This document shows positions 15,300-23,803 of a stretch of DNA of 64,000 nucleotides, in pieces. The notes beneath the pieces were generated by a model. It saw only the letters and a list, made by a program, of their open reading frames with translations, did no database searches and had not been told where the DNA came from. Both the position numbers and the translations under genes were made by a program. Source of the DNA: Flavimaribacter sp039888615 (GTDB lineage Bacteria; Pseudomonadota; Alphaproteobacteria; Rhizobiales; Rhizobiaceae); assembly GCA_039888615.1 (NCBI GenBank), contig JBDQQS010000012.1; one strand, given 5' to 3'. Positions within the stretch are counted from its first letter, which is position 1, and the number at the start of each line of letters is the position of its first letter.

Positions 15300-16828
15300 T
15301 CGCTTACCTCTTTTGGAGTGATGGCCTTTTCGTTGGGAGGATTGCGCCCGGCCTGACGCATCCGTTGTAGTCCCAGCCAGCTTTCACGGATCACCAGAGC
15401 GACGATCACGGCGGCCATAACGGCCCTGGGCCAAGAGCCGACGAAAGTCATCCAATCGCCGGCAGAGTAGGCGAGGCCAAGCCTCACATTGTATTCGATG
15501 ATCGGGCCAAGGATTGCGCCTAACACGATCGTCACTACCGGAAACCCTCGCTTCTCAAGGATGTAACCAACGATTCCACAGGCAATGGCGATATAGACTG
15601 GAAAGATGTGGTTGTTTTCAGCAAAAGCACCGATCACAGCGAAGACTAGGACGAAGGGGAAAACCGACGACCGATCACGTCGCAGCAGTGTGATGAACAC
15701 TCGTACTAACAGCAGTGCCATTATCAGCATAAATATGTTGGCGTAGAGTAGTGAGGCTAGAATGCCATAGACGAAATCGCCCGACGACGACATCAGCGTC
15801 ACGCCCGGCTGCAGCCCATGCAGGATCATTGCACCCAGCATTACAGCGGTGGATCCGTCACCCGGAATTCCGAGCGTCAGCATCGGGATCATTGTGCCAC
15901 CGGTGGTTCCGTTGTTCGAGCTTTCCGGCGCAATGATGCCGTCCGGCTCTCCTTTGCCAAATGCCTCGGGATTCTTCGACTGACTACGTACGGTGGCGTA
16001 GGCCATCCAGACTGACCCGTCCGATCCGACACCCGGGATCGCGCCGATGAAAATTCCGTACAGACTGCCGATTGTCCATGCCCGCCAGCGCTTCATCAGG
16101 TCACGCAAGCCAGGCAGCGACATGCCAACCTTGGTACTGACCAGCGAAGATCCTTTGCCGACCATATCGACGTCTGCCAAAACCACAGCTATGCCAAAGA
16201 AACCAACTAACACCGCGGCGAAAGAAATGCCCGAAGCCATGTAGGGGCTACCAAACGTATAACGCTCGATCCCATCCTGAACATCATAACCCACACTGGC
16301 GATCAGCAGGCCGATCAGCACGCCCATCAGCCCCCGTACCATCGAGGCACGGGTAAAGGTGGCGACCAGCGTCAGTCCAGCCAGAGCAAGCAGCGCGATG
16401 TCGGCCGGCTCAGAATGCAGTGCCAACGAGGCAATCAACGGAACGAACGCGACCGCAATGATCCAGCTAGAAACCCCGCCGATCGCTGAGGCCATCGCGG
16501 CGTATCCCAGTGCAAGGCTAGCTTTACCCTGTTGCGCCATTGGATAGCCGTCCAGAACGGTGCAGGCGGCCGCCGGTGTGCCCGGCGTGCGCAGCAGGAT
16601 GGACGCAAAAGACCCGCCCAGCTTGGTGCCGACATAGATACCCATGATTACGCAGAACGCCGCCAGAGGTGTCATAGAATATGTAATCGGCAACAGTACG
16701 ATGATCGCCATTGGCGACGAAAGGCCAGGTAGAGCGCCCACCAACAGACCAAGCGTCGTGCCAGCAAGAATCAGAAATAAGTGCCAAGGCGAACTGACGG
16801 TGACAAAGGCGCTCAGAAGCTCGGTCAT
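15296..16828 (-). CDS. Tripartite tricarboxylate transporter large membrane subunit (TctA family)
   Basis: 510 residues, about 12 hydrophobic segments. The family glycine-rich motifs are visible: GTTLGLLVGALPGLSSPMAIIVLLPITY near the N-terminus and GIFIGAIPGVGSDGSVWMAYATV with GTTGGTMIPMLTLGIPGDGSTAVMLGAM in the middle. This is the inner-membrane transport subunit driven by the ion gradient. It follows TctB by four bases and overlaps the downstream TctC start, forming a tctB-tctA-tctC unit. Confidence 0.93.
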   Translation of the reverse strand: MTELLSAFVTVSSPWHLFLILAGTTLGLLVGALPGLSSPMAIIVLLPITYSMTPLAAFCVIMGIYVGTKLGGSFASILLRTPGTPAAACTVLDGYPMAQQGKASLALGYAAMASAIGGVSSWIIAVAFVPLIASLALHSEPADIALLALAGLTLVATFTRASMVRGLMGVLIGLLIASVGYDVQDGIERYTFGSPYMASGISFAAVLVGFFGIAVVLADVDMVGKGSSLVSTKVGMSLPGLRDLMKRWRAWTIGSLYGIFIGAIPGVGSDGSVWMAYATVRSQSKNPEAFGKGEPDGIIAPESSNNGTTGGTMIPMLTLGIPGDGSTAVMLGAMILHGLQPGVTLMSSSGDFVYGILASLLYANIFMLIMALLLVRVFITLLRRDRSSVFPFVLVFAVIGAFAENNHIFPVYIAIACGIVGYILEKRGFPVVTIVLGAILGPIIEYNVRLGLAYSAGDWMTFVGSWPRAVMAAVIVALVIRESWLGLQRMRQAGRNPPNEKAITPKEVSE

Positions 16829-16832
16829 AGCC

Positions 16833-17384
16833 TCAACCTCCGATCGCGCGCAAAGTGTGCATCAGAATGGGCGTCAGCGGATCCCAAAGGCTGCCGCGCA
16901 GCGGCATCCGTAGCAGGTAGGCGAACAATAGCCAAAGCAGAGCGCCGCCAATCAGACTGACAGCAAGGTTTTCCAGCAAGTTGCGACGGCCAAAAAGGAA
17001 AAGCAGCGCGAAAAGGAATACCGGCGTCGAGAGAGCAAAGCCCATATATACCAGCGCCTGCGAGTAAAGGATTAGCGCAACCGCTACGCCCAACCGCCGC
17101 AGGTTGTGGAGCATCTCGGATTCACTTTGCGGCTCGTCCATCTGGCCATCAGTTGCGGGAGTTGTGGTTTTAGGCGCCTCCCGCCCAGCTACCAGAGTTA
17201 TCCCAATAGAAAAGACGGCGAGACCGAGCAGCAGGCCGGAGTACAGCAGCGGCAGGCTCCGCCAACTCAAGCCACCCGGCCCTTCAAAGATTGGCGAACC
17301 GGTTGGGTTGACGAACAGCAGTCCCCCGACCGCGAAAACAAGGATGCATCCATCCAGTGCAAGCTCTTTGGTCTTTTCGTTCAA
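16833..17384 (-). CDS. Tripartite tricarboxylate transporter small membrane subunit (TctB family)
   Basis: About 183 residues with four hydrophobic segments (LDGCILVFAVGGLLFV, SLPLLYSGLLLGLAVFSIGITLV, LGVAVALILYSQALVYMGFAL, FLFALLFLFG and the following helix), as usual for TctB. The best start is a TTG at 17384, eight bases after AGGAG; the longer frame to 17471 has no good binding site and runs into the divergent control region. First gene of the transporter operon, opposite the GntR regulator. Confidence 0.85.
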   Translation of the reverse strand: MNEKTKELALDGCILVFAVGGLLFVNPTGSPIFEGPGGLSWRSLPLLYSGLLLGLAVFSIGITLVAGREAPKTTTPATDGQMDEPQSESEMLHNLRRLGVAVALILYSQALVYMGFALSTPVFLFALLFLFGRRNLLENLAVSLIGGALLWLLFAYLLRMPLRGSLWDPLTPILMHTLRAIGG

Positions 17385-17442
17385 TGCGACCTCTCCTACG
17401 CACCTAAGGCAAGCTCGATGAGCGTTATTGCTTACATTTTTC

Positions 17443-17489
17443 TTTTTGTCGATTATTTTTTTAATTTCCACTGTTTTTGTCTGTCAAAA
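17443..17489. promoter_or_regulatory. GntR-type operator candidates before the transporter operon
   Basis: TTTTGTCTGTCAAAA (17475-17489) is an imperfect inverted repeat, and a TTTTTGTCGA half-site lies at 17443-17452. Both resemble the perfect palindrome at 17739-17752 on the other side of the divergent region. FadR-subfamily GntR proteins bind TTGT-type inverted repeats, so these are plausible sites for the regulator at 17854. The rest of 17385-17853 is AT-rich and holds no gene that I can support. Confidence 0.45.
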
Positions 17490-17738
17490 ATTTTTAGGCA
17501 AGATTTGAGATCGGCCCGATTATTGATGAAGAAGTAGAGATTCGAATTTCCAGAATGATGCGCACATAAGAGACACTTGATTCTTACATCTGGGCTTTTC
17601 GCCTTATTTTTGGGCAGATTCAGCAGTTGGCACAAGCGAGTTCGACTAGCGGATGCCGTGTGTGCACGACGCACTGAACAAATATTAGGCGGATTCTCTT
17701 ATTTGTGACTTGCCAATCAACGTTATCTTGGTAATAGA

Positions 17739-17752
17739 TTTTGTCGACAAAA
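17739..17752. promoter_or_regulatory. Perfect 14-bp palindrome before the GntR gene (probable operator)
   Basis: TTTTGTCGACAAAA is a perfect inverted repeat about 100 bp upstream of the GntR start. It matches the general TTGTC/GACAA form of FadR-type operators and the related sites at 17443-17489. Auto-regulation and control of both divergent operons is inferred. Confidence 0.55.
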
Positions 17753-17853
17753 ATAATTTGGATTTTTTGGGGCGAGTGGCAGCGTTGTTCTCCGTTTTGT
17801 ATCCCCCCGAGGGGGTTTGGCAGAGTGCCCGGAGCCGTCGTAAGGAGATAAAA

Positions 17854-18555
17854 ATGGACGAGGTCTTGGAGTCACATAGTGAAGCCTTGCCGACGTTGAC
17901 AACAGAGGTCGCTGATCGCTTGCGAGAAGAGGTCCTATCAGGTGCGTTTGAACCAGGCACACCACTGCGCGAAGTCGCCTTGGCCAAGCGTTATAACGCC
18001 TCACGTCAAACCGTCCGTGAAGCGCTGCGCGCACTGGCTAGCCTTGGCTTGCTAGAATTACATGAACGCCGCGGCGCCCGCATTCCGCAGATCTCCCCAA
18101 AGCGCGCCAAGGAAACCTATACCCTTCGCGCTCTGCTCGAATCCCATGCACTGCGCTCCGCCCTGATTGACGGCCGTATCCGCGAGAAGGAAATGACCGC
18201 GATAGAAGTTGCTTATGAACGCATGGTCGACTGCGCGAACTGCAACGACATCCCCGCACTGATCGAGGCTGACATGGCGTTTCACTGGGCAATTTGTAAA
18301 CCCTGCGAAATAGATCTGCTGCTGGATATGCTCAAGCGGCTGCAATCCTCCACCCGCCTGTCGCTTATGCACATGAAGGTCTACGGCACCGATGCCGAGG
18401 GTGAGGTGCAGTCCCATGCGCCAATACTTCAGGCGATTCGTAAACGGGACCCTGAAGCAGCCGCTAAGGCGATGAGCAACCACATCTACGCCCATGGTGA
18501 ACGCCTATTGATCAAGCTCGTCGAACTGAACATGCCCGAAAACGCCAATCGGTAG
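17854..18555 (+). CDS. GntR-family (FadR subfamily) transcriptional regulator
   Basis: 233 residues from the ATG at 17854, which has AAGGAG upstream. The N-terminal winged helix is typical (TTEVADRLREEVLSGAFEPGTPLREVALAKRYNASRQTVREALRALASLGLLELHERRGARI). The C-terminal part is an FCD ligand-binding domain, with the metal-site residues D-H in EADMAFHWAI and His in the ANHIYAHGE-like end (SNHIYAHGERL). It lies between the divergent transporter/amidase and catabolic operons, so it probably responds to their substrate. Confidence 0.9.
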   Translation: MDEVLESHSEALPTLTTEVADRLREEVLSGAFEPGTPLREVALAKRYNASRQTVREALRALASLGLLELHERRGARIPQISPKRAKETYTLRALLESHALRSALIDGRIREKEMTAIEVAYERMVDCANCNDIPALIEADMAFHWAICKPCEIDLLLDMLKRLQSSTRLSLMHMKVYGTDAEGEVQSHAPILQAIRKRDPEAAAKAMSNHIYAHGERLLIKLVELNMPENANR

Positions 18556-18629
18556 TGACACAAGCAATCCGGCAGGAGTTAGCACGGCTCCAGCCGTCAG
18601 GATTTTCAAACTAAAGACGGGAACTTTCG

Positions 18630-20015
18630 ATGACCGAACTGAAACGCCTCAATTCGCAGGCAGCGCGGGATCTGCAATATGTATTGCACCCTTATACAAA
18701 TGCCCGTCGTCATGAAGAGGTTGGGCCGACAATTATCGAGCGTGGCAATGGTGTGTATGTCATCGACGATGAGGGCAACCACCTGATCGAAGGACTAGCG
18801 GGGCTCTGGAGTGTGGCAGTGGGTTTCAGCGAACCGCGCTTGGTCGAGGCGGCATGCCGACAAATGGAAAAATTGCCCTACAGTCACATATTTTCGCACA
18901 AGTCACACAACCCTTGCATCGCGTTATCCGAAAAGTTGGTGCAGATGACGCCAGAAGGACTCGATCACGTATTTTTCACCAATTCCGGTTCCGAAGCGAA
19001 CGATACGGTGATCAAGCTGGTTCGGTATTACAACAACGCCATTGGACGGCCTGAGAAGAAGAAATTCATCGCTCGACAGCGTGGCTATCACGGGGTGACC
19101 GTCGCCTCGGCTAGCCTCACCGGTCTGCCGCTCAATCACGCCGATTTCGATCTGCCAATCGCGGGCGTTCTTCATACCGGTTGTCCGCATTACTATCGCT
19201 ATGCCGAACCGGGCGAGAGCGAGACCGATTTCGCCGACAGGCTAGCCCGAGATCTGGAAGAGATGATCCTTGAGGAGGGTCCGGAAACGATAGCGGCATT
19301 CATAGGTGAACCGTTGATGGCGGCTGGCGGAGTTTACGTGCCTCCGGAAGGATACTGGCAGAAAGTTCAGGCAGTCTGCCGAGAGTACGACGTATTGGTG
19401 GTGGCCGACGAGGTGATCACCGGGTTCGGTCGGACCGGACGGATGTTCGGTTCGGAGACCTTTGAGATCCAGCCCGACATCATGGTTCTATCAAAGCAGC
19501 TGACCTCCTCCTACATGCCGCTTGCAGCGGTGGTAATCTCGGACCAACTGTATCAGGGCATCGCCGACAACTCCGCTCGTCTCAGCGCGCTGGGGCACGG
19601 CTTTACAGGCTCGGGCCATCCAGTTGCGACAGCAGTCGGACTAGAAAATCTCGCTATCATTGAAGAGCGCGACCTTGTGGGTCATGCCGCTCGCATGGCG
19701 CCATTGCTACAGGATGGTCTGCGGGCGCTGGTGGATCATCCGTTGGTCGGCGACGTGCGCGGCACGGGACTTATAGCAGCGGTTGAGTTGGTCAAAAACA
19801 AGACCACCAAAGCCAATTTTGACCCACCGGGAGCGCTGGGACAGTATGTTTACGACCGTTCCCAGGCACATGGGCTGGTAGTTCGGGCAATCCAGGACAG
19901 TATTGCCTTCTGCCCACCACTGATCATCCAAGAGGACCAAATCCGCGAAATGATCACGCGCTTCCTATGTGCGCTGGATGAGGCTGAAACTTGGGTCAGA
20001 AGCAATTTGGGCTAA
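18630..20015 (+). CDS. Class-III PLP-dependent omega-aminotransferase
   Basis: 461 residues. Family features are GLAGLWSVAVGFSEPRLVEAA, TNSGSEANDTVIKLVRYY, GYHGVTVASASLTG, the cofactor Asp in VVADEVITGFGRTG (about 260) and the PLP-binding Lys about 289 in MVLSKQLTSSYMP. It resembles putrescine-, taurine- or omega-amino acid:pyruvate transaminases, which turn a terminal amine into an aldehyde. It is followed by an aldehyde dehydrogenase, giving a two-step route from amine to acid. The amine donor is not deducible. Confidence 0.9.
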   Translation: MTELKRLNSQAARDLQYVLHPYTNARRHEEVGPTIIERGNGVYVIDDEGNHLIEGLAGLWSVAVGFSEPRLVEAACRQMEKLPYSHIFSHKSHNPCIALSEKLVQMTPEGLDHVFFTNSGSEANDTVIKLVRYYNNAIGRPEKKKFIARQRGYHGVTVASASLTGLPLNHADFDLPIAGVLHTGCPHYYRYAEPGESETDFADRLARDLEEMILEEGPETIAAFIGEPLMAAGGVYVPPEGYWQKVQAVCREYDVLVVADEVITGFGRTGRMFGSETFEIQPDIMVLSKQLTSSYMPLAAVVISDQLYQGIADNSARLSALGHGFTGSGHPVATAVGLENLAIIEERDLVGHAARMAPLLQDGLRALVDHPLVGDVRGTGLIAAVELVKNKTTKANFDPPGALGQYVYDRSQAHGLVVRAIQDSIAFCPPLIIQEDQIREMITRFLCALDEAETWVRSNLG

Positions 20016-20127
20016 GGCCCGGGCACGATCTTCAGGACTTTGTGAGCGATACGCGCAGGCACAGTTCATTCCGCCCGGCGATTTGAGATTTTTCGAACGG
20101 GTGACTAGATCAATACGGAGTACAAAA

Positions 20128-21600
20128 ATGCGCACTATCGCTCCCACCAAGCACGCAACACTCTTGCCGCATCAGGTCGGCAACTACATCGATGGAGTTT
20201 GGATCGGGTCGCAATCTGGCGCAAACTTTGCGGTATCTAACCCAGCTACTGGAGAGATTGTGGGGATTGTACCGGATGCCGGCGCGGCAGAAACACGGAA
20301 TGCCATTGAAGCAGCTGGCTCGGCGCTTTCGAACTGGAGTAGACTGACCGCAAAACAGCGCTCCGATATCCTCCTCGCCTGGTATCACCTGATTCTCGAT
20401 AATACAGTGGCGCTAGCCGAATTATTGACCGCCGAGAACGGAAAGCCGTTGGCGGAATCTCGCGGCGAGGTGGTCTATGGCGCAAGTTTCGTGCGTTGGT
20501 TCGCCGAGGAGGCCAGGCGTGTCTATGGCGATATTATTCCGTCAGATAAAGAGGGCGCGCGCATCTTGGTGTTGCGGCAGCCAATAGGGGTTGTGGCGGC
20601 GATCACGCCCTGGAATTTTCCGGTGGCGACGGTTACCCGAAAAATTGCTCCCGGCTTGGCCGCAGGCTGTACCCTAGTAGTCAAACCAGCCGAGCAGACG
20701 CCGCTTTCGGCGTTGGCGCTAGCCAAGCTTGCCGAACAAGCGGGTCTGCCACCGGGGGTTCTGAATATCGTCACAGGAAGCGATGCAGCGGCGATCGGTG
20801 GAGAGCTTTGCTCAAACAACACCGTGCGAAAACTAACCTTCACCGGCTCAACAGAAGTCGGCAGGATCCTGATGACCCAGTCGGCCCCAAGCATCAAGAA
20901 GCTAAGCCTCGAACTGGGCGGCAATGCACCTTTCATCGTTTTTGATGATGCCGATCTAGAAACAGCCGTCGAAGCTGCCATAGGTAGCAAATTCCGAAAT
21001 GGCGGCCAGACCTGCGTCTGCGCCAACCGGATCTATGCGCAGGACGGTATTCACGACGAATTTGTCCAGGCGCTGTCAGCGCGAATCTCAGAGTTAAAGG
21101 TCGGCGACGGCAACCAGGAGACGACCGACATTGGTCCGATGATAGACGCCGAGGTGCTGTCAAAGATCGAGAACCACGTGGCAGACGCACTTGGCAAGGG
21201 GGCGTCGGTGGAGGTAGGCGGCGAACGCCATGCGCTCGGCGGCACCTTCTACCAACCAACCCTTATCACTGGCGCCACCGCCGATATGCAGCTCGCCAGA
21301 GAAGAAACATTCGGGCCTGTGGCGCCGGTCTTCCGCTTCCGAGAGGAGAAAGATGTGATCCGCATGGCTAATGACACCGAATACGGTCTTGCCGCGTATT
21401 TCTGCTCTCGAGACCTCGGCCGGGTTTGGCGCGTAGCAGAAGCGCTCGAATACGGCATGGTTGGGATTAATTCGGGTCTGATTTCGAACGAGATCGCTCC
21501 TTTTGGTGGCATCAAACATTCCGGGCTTGGGCGCGAAGGATCAAAGTATGGAATCGAGGAATTTGTCGAGATGAAGTATCTCCATGTAGCTGGGATTTAG
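20128..21600 (+). CDS. NAD(P)-dependent aldehyde dehydrogenase, succinate-semialdehyde dehydrogenase-like
   Basis: 490 residues from the ATG at 20128 (GGAG upstream); the longer frame from 19969 overlaps the transaminase. Catalytic residues are Glu about 262 in LELGGNAPFI and Cys about 296 in NGGQTCVCANR, with the cofactor segment PWNFPVATVTRKIAPGLAAG and FTGSTEVGR. The overall pattern is that of GabD, which oxidises succinate or glutarate semialdehyde, though related enzymes take other semialdehydes. It should oxidise the product of the upstream transaminase. Confidence 0.9.
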   Translation: MRTIAPTKHATLLPHQVGNYIDGVWIGSQSGANFAVSNPATGEIVGIVPDAGAAETRNAIEAAGSALSNWSRLTAKQRSDILLAWYHLILDNTVALAELLTAENGKPLAESRGEVVYGASFVRWFAEEARRVYGDIIPSDKEGARILVLRQPIGVVAAITPWNFPVATVTRKIAPGLAAGCTLVVKPAEQTPLSALALAKLAEQAGLPPGVLNIVTGSDAAAIGGELCSNNTVRKLTFTGSTEVGRILMTQSAPSIKKLSLELGGNAPFIVFDDADLETAVEAAIGSKFRNGGQTCVCANRIYAQDGIHDEFVQALSARISELKVGDGNQETTDIGPMIDAEVLSKIENHVADALGKGASVEVGGERHALGGTFYQPTLITGATADMQLAREETFGPVAPVFRFREEKDVIRMANDTEYGLAAYFCSRDLGRVWRVAEALEYGMVGINSGLISNEIAPFGGIKHSGLGREGSKYGIEEFVEMKYLHVAGI

Positions 21601-21656
21601 CCGCCTCGCTCCTCTTCGAGCGCTTTCCATACAATGTAGCAACAGGGAGAATCCAA

Positions 21657-23192
21657 TTGAGCAAGCCCAACATCGTGTTCATCACCACTGACCAGCACAG
21701 GGCTGACTGTTATTCTTTTGCACGCTCAGATATCCGCACGCCGCATATCGACAGCATCGCCGCACGAGGAACCCGGTTCGACCGCTGCTACTGTCCCTCA
21801 CCAATCTGCCAACCCGCCCGGGCCTCGCTATTGACGGGGGTGCTGCCGCATACTCATGGCGTGCGTGACAACGGAATTGACCTGCCTGATGATATGATCG
21901 AGCGAGGCTTTGCCACTCAGGCAGCGAGACAGGGCTATCACACGGCGCTGCTTGGCAAGGCGCATCTATCAACCCAGCATACGTTCGAACGCACTGGTCG
22001 CCCCGAGTGCAGATATACGATGGCAGAATACTACGACGGCTGGTTTGGTCCCTATATGGGTTTCGACCATGTTGAGTTGTTCATCGACGGACCAGTGAAA
22101 TGGCCATACTGGGAACCACCGTTAGGGCTCCATTTTACCCGCTGGCTGCACGAGACCGGGGCTGGAACACAGGTGAGCGCGTTGTACGATCAAGGTGCAC
22201 GCCCGGCCAGCGGCGCGCAACAGGTCCATACGCCGGAATTGCCGTTGAACTGGCATACCTCTAGCTGGCTTGGCGATCGGGCAACGGATTTCATTACTAA
22301 TTATGATGAACAAGAACCATTCCTTCTATGGGTTTCCTTTCCTGATCCGCATCATCCGTTCGATCCACCGTCACCCTGGGACAAGATGTATGATCCCGAG
22401 GATGTGGACCTTCCGAAACACCGAGATCTCGATGTTGCTCGCAGACCGTGGTGGCACGAAGCCAGCTTAACCAGCACGCCACAGACCAATGAAGAATTCC
22501 GCGCCATCCGCGAGAACCTCTCGCGCCAAAGACGCCTGACCGATCGTCAGTTGCGTGACATCACGGCTGCCTATTTCGGAATGATTTCCCTTGTAGATCA
22601 TTCAGTGGGCAGAATTCTTTCTGCATTGAAAGCTCGAGGCATCGACGAGAACACAATCATCGTGGTCAGCGCCGATCACGGAGAGTATCTCGGCGATCAC
22701 GGGCTGCTGTTCAAGGGGCCTATGCTATATGACAGCCTGACCCGCGTAGGCTTAATCGCAGCCGGTCCGGGCATAGCAGAGAACAAGGTCGTGAACCAGG
22801 TAGTCTCCACCCTCGACATTGCCCCTACCTTCGTCGATTTCGCCGGAGGTGTGCCGCGCGACTATCATGGAGAGTCGCTGAAGCCGGTGCTGAGAACCGG
22901 TGAAGCGAAAGCGGACATGCGAAACTTTGCATTTATCGAATGGGGTTTGGGCGCCTCGCGCTGTGGCATTGATCTCGATCTGCAGACAATCGTCACCCAA
23001 GATTATCGTTGTACCTTCGAAATGCTATCAAACGAAGGAGAAATGTATGATCTGCGGCAAGATCCATACGAAATGAATAACGTCTTTGACGAGCCCGACC
23101 ATGCTGATGGACGTGAGAAACTCGATAAATTGCGCAGTGACCGACCCGACGACAAACGCAGCACTCCCCTACAGGCAGCCGGCATGTGTTGA
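21657..23192 (+). CDS. Sulfatase (alkaline-phosphatase superfamily)
   Basis: 511 residues from a TTG at 21657 with AGGGAGA seven bases upstream. The N-terminus NIVFITTDQHRADCYS gives the metal-binding Asp. Residues 51-55, CQPAR in SPICQPARASLLTG, are the C-x-P-x-R signature whose Cys is converted to formylglycine. VSADHGEYLGDHGLLFKG supplies the other metal and substrate residues. It has no signal peptide, so it acts in the cytoplasm, as choline sulfatase and phosphonate monoester hydrolase do. It probably hydrolyses a sulfate or phosphonate ester of the imported compound. Confidence 0.88.
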   Translation: MSKPNIVFITTDQHRADCYSFARSDIRTPHIDSIAARGTRFDRCYCPSPICQPARASLLTGVLPHTHGVRDNGIDLPDDMIERGFATQAARQGYHTALLGKAHLSTQHTFERTGRPECRYTMAEYYDGWFGPYMGFDHVELFIDGPVKWPYWEPPLGLHFTRWLHETGAGTQVSALYDQGARPASGAQQVHTPELPLNWHTSSWLGDRATDFITNYDEQEPFLLWVSFPDPHHPFDPPSPWDKMYDPEDVDLPKHRDLDVARRPWWHEASLTSTPQTNEEFRAIRENLSRQRRLTDRQLRDITAAYFGMISLVDHSVGRILSALKARGIDENTIIVVSADHGEYLGDHGLLFKGPMLYDSLTRVGLIAAGPGIAENKVVNQVVSTLDIAPTFVDFAGGVPRDYHGESLKPVLRTGEAKADMRNFAFIEWGLGASRCGIDLDLQTIVTQDYRCTFEMLSNEGEMYDLRQDPYEMNNVFDEPDHADGREKLDKLRSDRPDDKRSTPLQAAGMC

Positions 23193-23803
23193 TTGGGCCT
23201 TAGAAATTACGCTCATTTGTTCACCGACTGAATATTTCGAACCGACCATAGATCGCTAACGAGACTGGTTGTAGCTACTGAAGCTCTATTGCTTCCCGGT
23301 GGAACCAACCGGGAGACGGTATCAGTTCAGCCTGTCTGTTGTGGTAGACGCGATGTTCTATGCACCAGGCATGAGCCAAGATAGATCCGAAATCGCTTCT
23401 CGTCCTGCTGTATGTTCGAAGGAGGCGGTGTTCTCAGTGTGGGGAGGGATAGTTTTTTGATTAAGTCGGTTGTTTAATGACCGCTATGCGGAGATACTGT
23501 TGAAAGACTCGAAAATCGCAGAGCCTCAAATATTCGCTAACAGGGCAAACTGCCAAGAACCGCCGCCATATTGGGTCACCCTAAACCACAGGAGCTCTAC
23601 CGTCGCGACAAACGACAATTAGCTACCCCCTCGGCCAAATTTCCCGAAACTGTCTCTATAAGGCGAAAATTTTTACACTCTGGGCAAATGGCGAGTTTTT
23701 CAACGGAATAAGCTCAGAACAGACCTTCGCTGCATCGCAATCGGCACGCCTGAGAAAACCAAGCGGCGAAAGTCTGCTCTGCCCAAACCGAACATTCCAG
23801 ACT
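23193..23803. other. Intergenic stretch with a terminator-like hairpin
   Basis: No convincing gene in these 611 bases. At 23294-23314 TCCCGGT and ACCGGGA form a perfect seven-base-pair stem around GGAACCA, suitable as the end of the plus-strand catabolic operon, but without a following T-run. The rest has frequent stops in all frames. Confidence 0.5.

Noticed and set aside
23294..23314. A full intrinsic terminator for the sulfatase operon
   Set aside because: The stem is perfect but no T-run follows; kept only as a hairpin in the intergenic note.
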